DNA from: an uncultured bacterium
Lineage (GTDB): Bacteria > Verrucomicrobiota > Lentisphaeria > Oligosphaerales > Oligosphaeraceae
DNA length: 5,350 nucleotides
Reading direction: 5' to 3'
Assembly (NCBI GenBank): GCA_902783355.1
Contig: CACZQQ010000256.1
Coordinates: 1-5,350 of the forward strand
In this document: positions 1 to 5,324 of the stretch, piece by piece
Position numbering within the stretch: position 1 is the stretch's first letter
How the letters are laid out: each line of letters begins with the position of its first letter
Made by a program: the position numbers and the translations under genes
Notes under the pieces: model-generated
The model's input: only the letters and a program-made list of their open reading frames with translations
The model's database searches: none
Told to the model about the DNA's origin: nothing

Positions 1-1557
1 GTAGGTCTTGCCGTCGCGGTGGATTTCGATCTTGTCCACGAAGTGCTTGTGCAAATCCGTGACGCGCGTGCCGGAGAGCGCCTCCAGTTCCGCGACGGAG
101 CCGACGCAGATGATGTCGTTGGGGTCGGCCACATTGACCCACAAGGGGACGCAGGAGCCCCAGAAGCGGTTGCGCGAGATGTTCCAGTCGCGCGCGTCCG
201 CCAGCCAGTTGGCGAAGCGGTGCGTGCCGACGAATTCAGGCGTCCAGCTTGTCTGGGCGTTGTTCTTGAGGAGTTCGTCGTGGATGTCGGAGACGCGCAC
301 GTACCACGCGTCGATGGCCTTGTAGATGAGCGGCGTGTCGGTGCGTTCGCAGAAGGGGTAGCTGTGGTTGATGGTGCCCTGGTGGACCAGCTTGCCGTTC
401 TCCTTGAGCCAGCGGATGATGGCCTTGTCGGCCTCTTTGCACATGACTCCTTGGAAATCAGGGACTTCCGCTATAAAGCGCGCCTCCTCGTCCAGCGGAT
501 CCTCCATGCCGAGGCCCTCGCGCATGCCGATGCGGTAGTCGTCTTCGCCGTAGGCGGGCGCGATGTGGACGATGCCCGTGCCGTCGTCGCCGGTCACATA
601 GTCGTCCGCCACGACGCGGTAGGCGTTCGGATTGCGCGCCTCGAAGTAGTTGAAGATGGGCTCGTAGCGGATGCCAACCAGCTCGCTGCCAGGCATTTCC
701 GCCAAGATGCTGTAGGTGCCCTCCTTGCGGAAGACCTCGGAGACGCGGCTCTTGGCGAGCAGATAGGCGTCCTGCGTGTCGCCGTCGCGCACGAGGCAGT
801 ATTCCATCTTGGGGCCGACGCAGGCCGCCAGGTTGGAGGGCAGCGTCCAGGGGGTCGTCGTCCAGATGACGACATAGAGGGCGTAGCCCTTCGCGGCGGC
901 AGGCGCCTTCTCCCACGAGCGCACCTTCATGCGGACAGTCACCGTGGGGTCCTGCACCATCTTGTAGTTGGCGCTGGCCTCCGAGTTGGAGAGCGGCGTG
1001 GAGAGCTTCCAGCTGTAGGGCACGATGCGGTGCGCCTTGTAGACGCGCCCCATGTCCCAAAGCTGCTTGAAGGCCCACCAGACCGATTCCATGAAATCGG
1101 CGTCCATCGTCTTGTAGCCGTTGTCGAAATCGACCCAGCGGCCCATGCGGCGGACGGTGCTCTTCCATTCGGAGACGTAGGTCTGCACCATGGAGCGGCA
1201 CTTCTCGTTGAAGACGTCGACGCCGATCTCCTTGATGGCGGGCGCGCCGGCCAGCCCCAGCGCGTTCTGCGCCAGCGACTCGATGGGCAGCCCGTGGCAG
1301 TCCCAGCCGAAGGTGCGCGGCACGTAGCGCCCGCGCATGGTCTGGTAGCGCGGCACCACGTCCTTGATGGTGCCCGCCAGCAGGTGGCCGTAGTGAGGCA
1401 GCCCCGTCGCGAAGGGAGGGCCGTCGAAGAGCACGAAGGGCTTGCCGTCCTTGCGGGCCTGCACCGACTTCTCGAAGACCTTCTCGTCGTCCCAGAACTT
1501 CAGGATGTCCAGTTCCTGTTCGGCCAGCGGGGCCGTGGAGAGCACCTTGTCAAACAT
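1..1557 (-). CDS. ileS: Isoleucyl-tRNA synthetase, eukaryote-like type 2, N-terminal 519 residues (runs off left edge)
   Basis: The enzyme activates isoleucine with ATP, loads it onto tRNA-Ile in the cytoplasm, and hydrolyses mischarged Val-tRNA. The frame is open from the ATG at 1557 to the window edge with no stop, so the protein is cut by the window, not broken; the family is usually about 1,000 residues or more. Visible in order: GPPFATGLPHYGH with the HIGH-type signature HYGH at residues 55-58; FGWDCHGLPIE at 83-93; the editing (CP1) domain with WTTTPWTLPSNLA at 232-244 and GTGIVHIAPAYGEDDY at 326-341; then WLADARDWNISRNRFWG at 451-467, which returns to the catalytic core. The KMSKS loop and anticodon-binding region lie outside the window. 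The style matches the eukaryote-like IleRS class. The gene starts 36 bases after the upstream membrane-protein gene with only a weak CGGAAG next to the ATG and no clear promoter of its own, so it is probably co-transcribed. Function is near certain; the type 2 assignment is by motif recognition. Confidence 0.97.
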   Translation of the reverse strand, partial: MFDKVLSTAPLAEQELDILKFWDDEKVFEKSVQARKDGKPFVLFDGPPFATGLPHYGHLLAGTIKDVVPRYQTMRGRYVPRTFGWDCHGLPIESLAQNALGLAGAPAIKEIGVDVFNEKCRSMVQTYVSEWKSTVRRMGRWVDFDNGYKTMDADFMESVWWAFKQLWDMGRVYKAHRIVPYSWKLSTPLSNSEASANYKMVQDPTVTVRMKVRSWEKAPAAAKGYALYVVIWTTTPWTLPSNLAACVGPKMEYCLVRDGDTQDAYLLAKSRVSEVFRKEGTYSILAEMPGSELVGIRYEPIFNYFEARNPNAYRVVADDYVTGDDGTGIVHIAPAYGEDDYRIGMREGLGMEDPLDEEARFIAEVPDFQGVMCKEADKAIIRWLKENGKLVHQGTINHSYPFCERTDTPLIYKAIDAWYVRVSDIHDELLKNNAQTSWTPEFVGTHRFANWLADARDWNISRNRFWGSCVPLWVNVADPNDIICVGSVAELEALSGTRVTDLHKHFVDKIEIHRDGKTY

Positions 1558-1593
1558 CTTCCGAATGCCTTGTGTGTTGAGTATTGAATGAAA

Positions 1594-2391
1594 TCACGCG
1601 TCCTTCCAGGACTCGAGCCTGGCCAGGGGGATCCGCCCCACCATCTCCTTGCCCGCCATGTTCACATAGCGGACCTGGACGAAGTTCTCCTGCGCCTCAA
1701 GGATCTGCAGGACGTGCGCCTCGATGCCGCCGTTGTACACCGCGTCCCACGGGCCGGCGGGCGTGCCGTCCGCCCTGTGGGCGATGCGCTCGAAGAAGGC
1801 CTTGTCCCAGACTTCACCCTCTTCGGAGACCTTGGGCTGGAGCTGCTGCCCGGAGGCGATGGCCCGCTGCTCCTCAAGGGCGCGCCTTTCGGCCTCCTGC
1901 GCACGCCGTTCGGCCGCCTCCTCCGCGATGCGCGCCTTGAGCTCCTTCTCGCCCTTGATGTCCAGCTTGAAGAGGAGGATGGCGGGGCCGACGAAGAAGG
2001 TGAAGAAGCCGAGGAGGAAGAAGTAGAGGCGGTTGTGGCGGCGCATCTGGGCGATGCTGGCGGCCCAGCAGCCGGAAAGCAGCATCAGGAGGGCGATGAA
2101 GACGGGCCAGGCGAGGCCGACCTGGTCGGCGGCGTCGACGCCCATGTCGTCGAAGAGCATGCCGCATATCTTCTCCCTGCCCCACTGGTAGGCGGCCACC
2201 GCATGGTCGCGCACCCACTCCCACGCCGCGATCGCCCACTCGTCCTTGACGGTGGCGTGCAGCCCGTACTTCTCGCGGGCCTCGTCCTCGGTCAGCTTCT
2301 TGGCCGCCGACAGGGGCAGCGGCAGCGTCAGAAGCAACGCCATGAGGACCGCCGTCAGGCGGCTGCCGCAGATTTTGGGAAAGTCACGCAT
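1594..2391 (-). CDS. Uncharacterised membrane protein with signal peptide, two membrane segments, charged helix and C-terminal domain (265 aa)
   Basis: I do not recognise this family. The start at 2391 is fixed by a Shine-Dalgarno AAGGA seven bases upstream and by the typical signal sequence that follows: basic start, hydrophobic stretch at residues 12-28, and a likely cleavage site near LSAA/KK at 27-32. Residues 45-75 are rich in Trp and look amphipathic (W52, W57, W59, W70). Hydrophobic segments lie at about 93-111 and 121-143, joined by a short basic loop (RRHNR). A charged, Ala/Glu/Arg-rich stretch at about 146-180 probably forms a long helix or coiled coil. The last 75 residues look like a small mixed or beta domain (IEAHVLQILEAQENFVQVRY at 223-242). 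The positive-inside rule places the coiled coil and C-terminal domain outside the cytoplasm, but this is inference. It sits 20 bases after another membrane-protein gene and 36 before ileS, so all are likely one operon. The reading frame continues open upstream to 3087, but that part lies antiphase within the neighbouring gene and is not used. Confidence 0.85.
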   Translation of the reverse strand: MRDFPKICGSRLTAVLMALLLTLPLPLSAAKKLTEDEAREKYGLHATVKDEWAIAAWEWVRDHAVAAYQWGREKICGMLFDDMGVDAADQVGLAWPVFIALLMLLSGCWAASIAQMRRHNRLYFFLLGFFTFFVGPAILLFKLDIKGEKELKARIAEEAAERRAQEAERRALEEQRAIASGQQLQPKVSEEGEVWDKAFFERIAHRADGTPAGPWDAVYNGGIEAHVLQILEAQENFVQVRYVNMAGKEMVGRIPLARLESWKDA

Positions 2392-2398
2392 CTCGGAT

Positions 2399-2403
2399 TC
2401 CTT
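2399..2403 (-). promoter_or_regulatory. Ribosome binding site of the 1594-2391 gene
   Basis: AAGGA lies seven bases before the ATG at 2391, in the 20-base gap after the stop codon of the preceding gene. It decides the start, because the same frame stays open for a further 232 codons upstream without an equally good start site. Confidence 0.7.
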
Positions 2404-2411
2404 ATCAGAGG

Positions 2412-3401
2412 TTATTGGCGAGGCGGCCTGGGGGGGATGAAGCCCACGCGGCTGCGGCGGCCCTCGATGGCCGCATAGACCATGTAGACGAGGAACATGA
2501 CGCCCACCAGCGACGAGGGCGACCCCAGGCCGGTGGCCGCGTAGATGAGCGAGGCCAGCAGCGGCACGAGCGTCAGGTTGGCGGAGAGGGAGAGGGCCAG
2601 CAGCAGGCGCCGCCTCAGCGGCATCATCACAATCCCCGCCTGGCGCATCCGGCCGCCCATGAAGCCCGCCACCAGCGAAACCACGACCATCAGGAGGCAC
2701 CACAGCATCCACTGGCCCACCAGCGCCGCGCTCTCCATGATCCACTGCCCGATGAACATCGTCAGGGCGAAGAACTCCACGTAGGCGGGCAGGGTCTCCT
2801 CCGTCAGATGGAAGCGGCCCGTGTCGTCCACCGCCAGCTTCTGGAAATGGCGCATGACCGGCAGCTCCTGCCAGACGGTCGAGGGGGCGTCGGCCCCGCC
2901 GCGCGCCCAGCACCAGACATGCGCGGGCGCGATGACAAGGCCCATGCGGCTGGACGAGGCGGCCCCGTCGCCGGCCGCATGGCGGGCGGCCTGGACGTCC
3001 GGCGCCTCGCTGACCGTCAGGCGGAAGGCCCCTATCTCCTGCGAGGCGGGCAGCGGCGACGGCGTGGGCTTCTGCCAGACGAAGCACTGGTCGCTGACCG
3101 TCGTGTCGCCCACGGTGCCGTGGAAGAACTCGAGGCTGTCGCGGACATCCTGCTTGCTCCAGTTGCTGCGGAAGCGCGCCATGGCGAAGCCGCCGACGAG
3201 GCAGAGCAGCAGCAGCGTCAGCAGGCTCTTCGCCACGAAGGGGCGGATGCAGAGCAGCGCCAGCGCCAGCTTCGGATGTGTGAAGAGGTAGCCCAGCAGC
3301 GTGCGGTAGCGCAGGGCCAGCAGGTCAAACTGCACGACAGCCATGCCGGGGGGCGGCGGCGGCAGGTCGGGCGGAGGCAGATTGGGGCGGTTGCTGTCCA
3401 T
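2412..3401 (-). CDS. Uncharacterised multi-pass inner-membrane protein with proline-rich N terminus (329 aa)
   Basis: I do not recognise this family. The protein opens with a proline-rich tail (PNLPPPDLPPPPPG at residues 6-19), followed by a basic, partly hydrophobic stretch. A strong hydrophobic segment lies at about 59-76, then a soluble stretch to about 205, then hydrophobic segments at about 229-249, 265-289 and 296-312. A weaker one at 207-226 could be amphipathic. Basic residues cluster at 31-58, 251-265 (GRMRQ and PLRRR) and in the C-terminal tail (EGRRSRVGF, RPPRQ). This fits four spans with both ends in the cytoplasm and a loop of roughly 130-150 residues outside. Two cysteines in that loop (C106, C164) could pair if it is periplasmic. 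The ATG lies four bases after the def stop codon. The nearest purine-rich site (AAGGGG, 3415-3420) is 13 bases away, so translation may depend on coupling to def. No enzyme motif is visible. A membrane-associated accessory role is a guess only. Confidence 0.85.
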   Translation of the reverse strand: MDSNRPNLPPPDLPPPPPGMAVVQFDLLALRYRTLLGYLFTHPKLALALLCIRPFVAKSLLTLLLLCLVGGFAMARFRSNWSKQDVRDSLEFFHGTVGDTTVSDQCFVWQKPTPSPLPASQEIGAFRLTVSEAPDVQAARHAAGDGAASSSRMGLVIAPAHVWCWARGGADAPSTVWQELPVMRHFQKLAVDDTGRFHLTEETLPAYVEFFALTMFIGQWIMESAALVGQWMLWCLLMVVVSLVAGFMGGRMRQAGIVMMPLRRRLLLALSLSANLTLVPLLASLIYAATGLGSPSSLVGVMFLVYMVYAAIEGRRSRVGFIPPRPPRQ

Positions 3402-3405
3402 GTCT

Positions 3406-4035
3406 TCAAGCGCGCCCCTTCTTGAGGGCGGCCGTGCGGGCCAGGCCCGCCTCCCGCTTCGCGAGGCGGCGCATCGTCTCCTCGGCCGCCTTCTGCTCCT
3501 CGGCGCTGAGATGGTCGTAGAAGAGGACGCCGTCCAGATGGTCGATCTCGTGCTGGAGGCAGCGCGCCAGAAGGCCGCCGCACTCCACCGTCACGCTGCC
3601 GCCGTCCAGCAGCTGCGTCCGCAGGACCACGCGGCTGGGGCGCGTCACATGGCCGCCGACGCCCGGCAGGCTCAGGCACCCTTCGCTGGCCGTCACGGCC
3701 TCGCCGCCCGTCGAGAGGATCTCCGGGTTCACCATCACGAGCGGCATCCGCGGCTCCAGCAGGATCTCGCCGGGGGAAAGGTCCGGCCGCGGCGCGTCCG
3801 TCCGCGGCGCCGTGTCGATGACGATCATCCGGCGGTTGACGCCGATCTGGGGCGCCGCGAGCCCCACGCCCTCCACGTCGCTGCCCCGCAGGGAACGTAC
3901 CAGCTCCTCGCCCAGATGACGGACTTCATCATCTATCTCATTGATGGGTAAGGATTTAGCTCGCAGGGCAGGATGGCCGTTGACAACGATGCGCATGGGG
4001 CGGTTGCGGAGAAATTGCTTCAGGAACTCGAACAT
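3406..4035 (-). CDS. def: Peptide deformylase, type 1-like (209 aa)
   Basis: Def is the metal-dependent hydrolase that removes formyl from the N-terminal formyl-methionine of nascent proteins at the ribosome exit. All three family motifs are intact: GVGLAAPQIG at residues 56-65 (Q63), EGCLSLPG at 118-125 (metal ligand C120), and QHEIDHLDGVLF at 161-172 (ligands H162 and H166, catalytic E163). The protein is longer than the roughly 170 residues usual for type 1 enzymes. It has a charged C-terminal helix and tail, and about 16 extra residues between motifs 1 and 2 (around 76-98, rich in Pro and Asp) compared with the E. coli enzyme. The start is uncertain. The ATG at 4035 gives a 13-residue hydrophobic/basic leader (MFEFLKQFLRNRP), whereas family members usually begin near the internal Met14 (ATG at 3996). 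Neither start has a convincing Shine-Dalgarno. The gene heads the def-to-ileS run and is preceded by a TATAAT element. Function is very sure, start less so. Confidence 0.96.
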   Translation of the reverse strand: MFEFLKQFLRNRPMRIVVNGHPALRAKSLPINEIDDEVRHLGEELVRSLRGSDVEGVGLAAPQIGVNRRMIVIDTAPRTDAPRPDLSPGEILLEPRMPLVMVNPEILSTGGEAVTASEGCLSLPGVGGHVTRPSRVVLRTQLLDGGSVTVECGGLLARCLQHEIDHLDGVLFYDHLSAEEQKAAEETMRRLAKREAGLARTAALKKGRA

Positions 4036-4070
4036 GGCGGGGGGATTGCCGGGATGATTTGCCGTAAAGG

Positions 4071-4076
4071 ATTATA
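4071..4076 (-). promoter_or_regulatory. Proximal -10 element before def
   Basis: The minus strand reads TATAAT here, a perfect sigma-70-type -10 hexamer in a short AT-rich patch. Transcription would start near 4064, giving a leader of about 28 bases to the ATG at 4035. The -35 side is poor: at 17-base spacing it reads GGGGGA, and the better TTGCGG (4098-4103) is 21 bases away. The promoter is plausible but would need help from an activator or from upstream AT-rich DNA. Confidence 0.5.
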
Positions 4077-4097
4077 AAATAATACACAAACCATCCC

Positions 4098-4114
4098 CCG
4101 CAACCTCCGCAACC
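4098..4114. repeat. Short direct repeat CCGCAACC x2
   Basis: CCGCAACC occurs at 4098-4105 and again at 4107-4114, one base apart. Both copies are complementary to GGTTGCGG at 4002-4009 inside def, so a leader RNA would carry two competing pairing arms. No known binding-site family is recognised. Confidence 0.4.
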
Positions 4115-4152
4115 CCCCGAAGAGCGATTTCATGGATGATGTTTTGACGCCG

Positions 4153-4168
4153 CGCCATCCTCATGGCG
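4153..4168. other. Small hairpin downstream of the kinase gene
   Basis: CGCCAT (4153-4158) and ATGGCG (4163-4168) form a six-base-pair stem with a four-base loop, 47 bases beyond the kinase stop codon. In the minus-strand direction it is followed by GTCAAAACATC rather than a run of T, so it is not a typical intrinsic terminator. It could still protect or weakly end the kinase transcript. Confidence 0.3.
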
Positions 4169-4184
4169 GTCGCGACGGTTCATC

Positions 4185-4200
4185 TGTACTATTGTACTAT
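4185..4200. repeat. Tandem octamer TGTACTAT x2
   Basis: TGTACTAT is repeated twice without a gap and continues into ATATA, making a small AT-rich island in a GC-rich region. The repeat sits just after the kinase stop codon and contains the possible distal -10 element of the def operon on the minus strand. Confidence 0.5.
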
Positions 4201-4218
4201 ATATAGGTATGGGGTCAC
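4191..4218 (-). promoter_or_regulatory. Possible distal promoter of the def operon
   Basis: On the minus strand, GTGACC (4213-4218, four of six bases matching TTGACA) is followed after 16 bases by TACAAT (4191-4196, five of six matching TATAAT). It overlaps the end of the kinase gene. A start near 4184 would give a def leader of about 150 bases that includes the complete inverted-repeat arm at 4105-4114. Judged by eye only; the surrounding AT-rich octamer repeat could produce this match by chance. Confidence 0.3.
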
Positions 4219-5213
4219 GGCTGGCCCGGACGGCGCGGCGTCGCCATCGGGATCTCGTTCCACGTAGCGGTACCAGTCATCTGGAGCTTCTTGACGACGA
4301 CGGAGGCGGCGCGGCAGCCCAACGAGGCGGCCTCCGACAGCGGCGCGCCAACAGCCAGCGCCGACGCCATGGCCGCCATGAAGGTGTCCCCCGCGCCGCA
4401 GATGTCGATTTCACCCGTGACCTCCACCGCCGGAATGTGGCGGACTGCGTCTCCTTCCGCCAGCAGGCAGCCGCGTTCGCCGATGGTCACCAGCGCGGGA
4501 CGTCCGCCCCGCGCCGACAGCTTCGCCGCCATCGCCTTCAACGCCTCCAGGTCGCCCGTGGGCGGCAGGCCGAGGGCACGCGCCGCCTCCATTTCGTTGG
4601 GCTTGACAATCACATGGCGGTATTCGCCGGCGTGCTCACGGCTGTCCACGAGCACGGTCAGGCCAGCCTCCCCCATCGCCATGAGGCGCTGCCGCAGGGC
4701 GAGCGTCAGGCAGCCGTCAGGCAGCTGGTCGCAGACGCACAGGACATCGCACTCCAGATGCGCCAGGGCCTCCATGAGGCGCGCCTCCGTCTCCGCAGAG
4801 ATGGGGCCGCTGTTGACGAAATCCAGCCGCGGATCTTCGTAGACGACTTGCGAGAGGCCGCTCTTCAGGGGCTTGATATAGGTGCTCGTGAAGCGCCCCG
4901 CCTCCGTGAAGAGGGCGGAGGTGTCCGCGCCCATGGCGTCCAGGAGACGCTTGTATTCGCGGCCGCGCCAGTCGTCGCCGAAGACGCCAAGGCATTGCAC
5001 ACGAGCTGGTTGCAGCGCAAGCAGGTTGGCGGCCACGTTGCCTGCGCCGCCGGCGCTCATGCGTTCGCGGACAATCGGCAGGGGGAAATGGGGCGTCTCG
5101 CGCGACAGTTCGCTGCGCCGCATGTCCGCGTGCCAGTAGATGTCAAGGCAGAAGTCGCCGATGACCGCCATCCGCGCCGCCCCCACCCGCAATTGTATCT
5201 CTTTGTCGTCCAT
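4215..5213 (-). CDS. PfkB-family carbohydrate kinase, similar to the kinase domain of HldE/RfaE (332 aa)
   Basis: The protein has the PfkB (ribokinase) fold signatures: GDFCLDIYW at residues 19-27 in the N-terminal substrate region, GGAGNVAANLLAL at 55-67, KPNEMEA at 204-210, and the ATP-binding/catalytic DICGAGDTFMA at 270-280 with likely base D276. The N-terminal stretch and the C-terminal VVVKKLQMTGTATWNEI (305-321) resemble the heptose-7-phosphate kinase domain of HldE/RfaE, which makes heptose 1,7-bisphosphate for lipopolysaccharide core. The length fits a complete single-domain kinase, and no nucleotidyltransferase domain follows. The start at 5213 has an AGGAG ten bases upstream. Other PfkB substrates (fructose-type or ribose-type sugars) cannot be excluded from sequence alone, so no symbol is given. 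The stop at 4215-4217 is 179 bases before def, on the same strand. A promoter-like sequence upstream suggests separate transcription. Kinase family sure; heptose substrate moderate. Confidence 0.92.
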   Translation of the reverse strand: MDDKEIQLRVGAARMAVIGDFCLDIYWHADMRRSELSRETPHFPLPIVRERMSAGGAGNVAANLLALQPARVQCLGVFGDDWRGREYKRLLDAMGADTSALFTEAGRFTSTYIKPLKSGLSQVVYEDPRLDFVNSGPISAETEARLMEALAHLECDVLCVCDQLPDGCLTLALRQRLMAMGEAGLTVLVDSREHAGEYRHVIVKPNEMEAARALGLPPTGDLEALKAMAAKLSARGGRPALVTIGERGCLLAEGDAVRHIPAVEVTGEIDICGAGDTFMAAMASALAVGAPLSEAASLGCRAASVVVKKLQMTGTATWNEIPMATPRRPGQP

Positions 5214-5223
5214 GGTCTATTTA

Positions 5224-5228
5224 CTCCT
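5224..5228 (-). promoter_or_regulatory. Ribosome binding site of the PfkB-family kinase
   Basis: AGGAG on the minus strand lies ten bases before the ATG at 5213. It supports that start; upstream in-frame sequence lacks a comparable site. Confidence 0.65.
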
Positions 5229-5285
5229 GCCGGCGGCCACGGCGCAATTCGGGATGTACATCGCCCAACGAGCAATGCTGGCTGT

Positions 5286-5294
5286 TTATCCACA
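5286..5294 (+). promoter_or_regulatory. Perfect-consensus DnaA box
   Basis: TTATCCACA matches the classic DnaA-box consensus at all nine positions. It lies between the predicted -10 element (5296-5301) and the kinase gene, overlapping the expected transcription start near 5289. It is a single box with no visible cluster, so an origin is not indicated from this window. It may be regulatory, or an edge element of something beyond position 5350. Confidence 0.45.
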
Positions 5295-5295
5295 C

Positions 5296-5324
5296 ATTCA
5301 ATCCATTACGTTTATTAAGGTCAA
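5296..5324 (-). promoter_or_regulatory. Candidate promoter of the PfkB-family kinase
   Basis: TTGACC (5319-5324, five of six bases matching the -35 consensus) is followed, after exactly 17 bases, by TTGAAT (5296-5301, four of six matching the -10). The spacer is AT-rich, unlike the coding DNA around it. The expected start near 5289 gives a leader of about 75 bases. The 5214-5350 stretch holds no gene that I can support. Confidence 0.5.

Larger units (their letters stand above)
4002..4114 (-). repeat. Inverted repeat pairing the def leader with early def codons
   Basis: GGTTGCGGAG at 4002-4011 on the plus strand is the exact reverse complement of CTCCGCAACC at 4105-4114. After one mismatch the match continues for three more bases (3998-4000 with 4116-4118). 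One arm lies in the leader. The other is inside def, just ahead of the internal ATG at 3996. A minus-strand RNA starting upstream of about 4118 could fold the two arms together around a loop of roughly 93 bases that holds the ATG at 4035. The repeat itself is seen directly; any regulatory role is inference, and chance in GC-rich sequence is possible. Confidence 0.45.

Noticed and set aside
19..1587. 522-codon open frame on the plus strand opposite ileS
   Set aside because: It lies antisense to a clear IleRS. Its Arg/Ala/Val/Asp/His-rich translation shows no domain, and long antisense frames are expected where third codon positions are mostly G or C.
1588..2478. 296-codon plus-strand frame across the 265-residue membrane-protein gene
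   Set aside because: Its acidic run (EEEDGGADEEGEEAEEEEVE) is the reverse reading of Leu/Phe-rich membrane-segment codons. The minus-strand gene has a signal peptide and a good ribosome binding site.
2392..3087. Upstream extension of the 1594-2391 gene to a 497-residue protein
   Set aside because: The extra 232 codons overlap the preceding gene in another frame, read as low-complexity Arg/Gly/Ala, and the ATG at 2391 has a good Shine-Dalgarno and signal peptide.
2415..3425. 336-codon plus-strand frame opposite the 329-residue membrane protein
   Set aside because: The translation is rich in Arg, Gln, His and Gly without motifs. The minus strand gives credible membrane segments and operon-like spacing.
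4072..4164. 30-codon minus-strand frame in the def leader (possible leader peptide)
   Set aside because: It has no ribosome binding site and no run of one amino acid as in attenuators, and the stop falls inside the TATAAT. A 17-codon frame at 4130-4183 fails for similar reasons.
4153..4168. Intrinsic terminator after the kinase gene
   Set aside because: The stem is only six perfect base pairs and no T run follows in the transcription direction, so it is listed as a plain hairpin.
4209..5318. 369-codon plus-strand frame opposite the kinase
   Set aside because: It is the antisense shadow of a well-supported PfkB kinase and has no recognisable domain or ribosome binding site.
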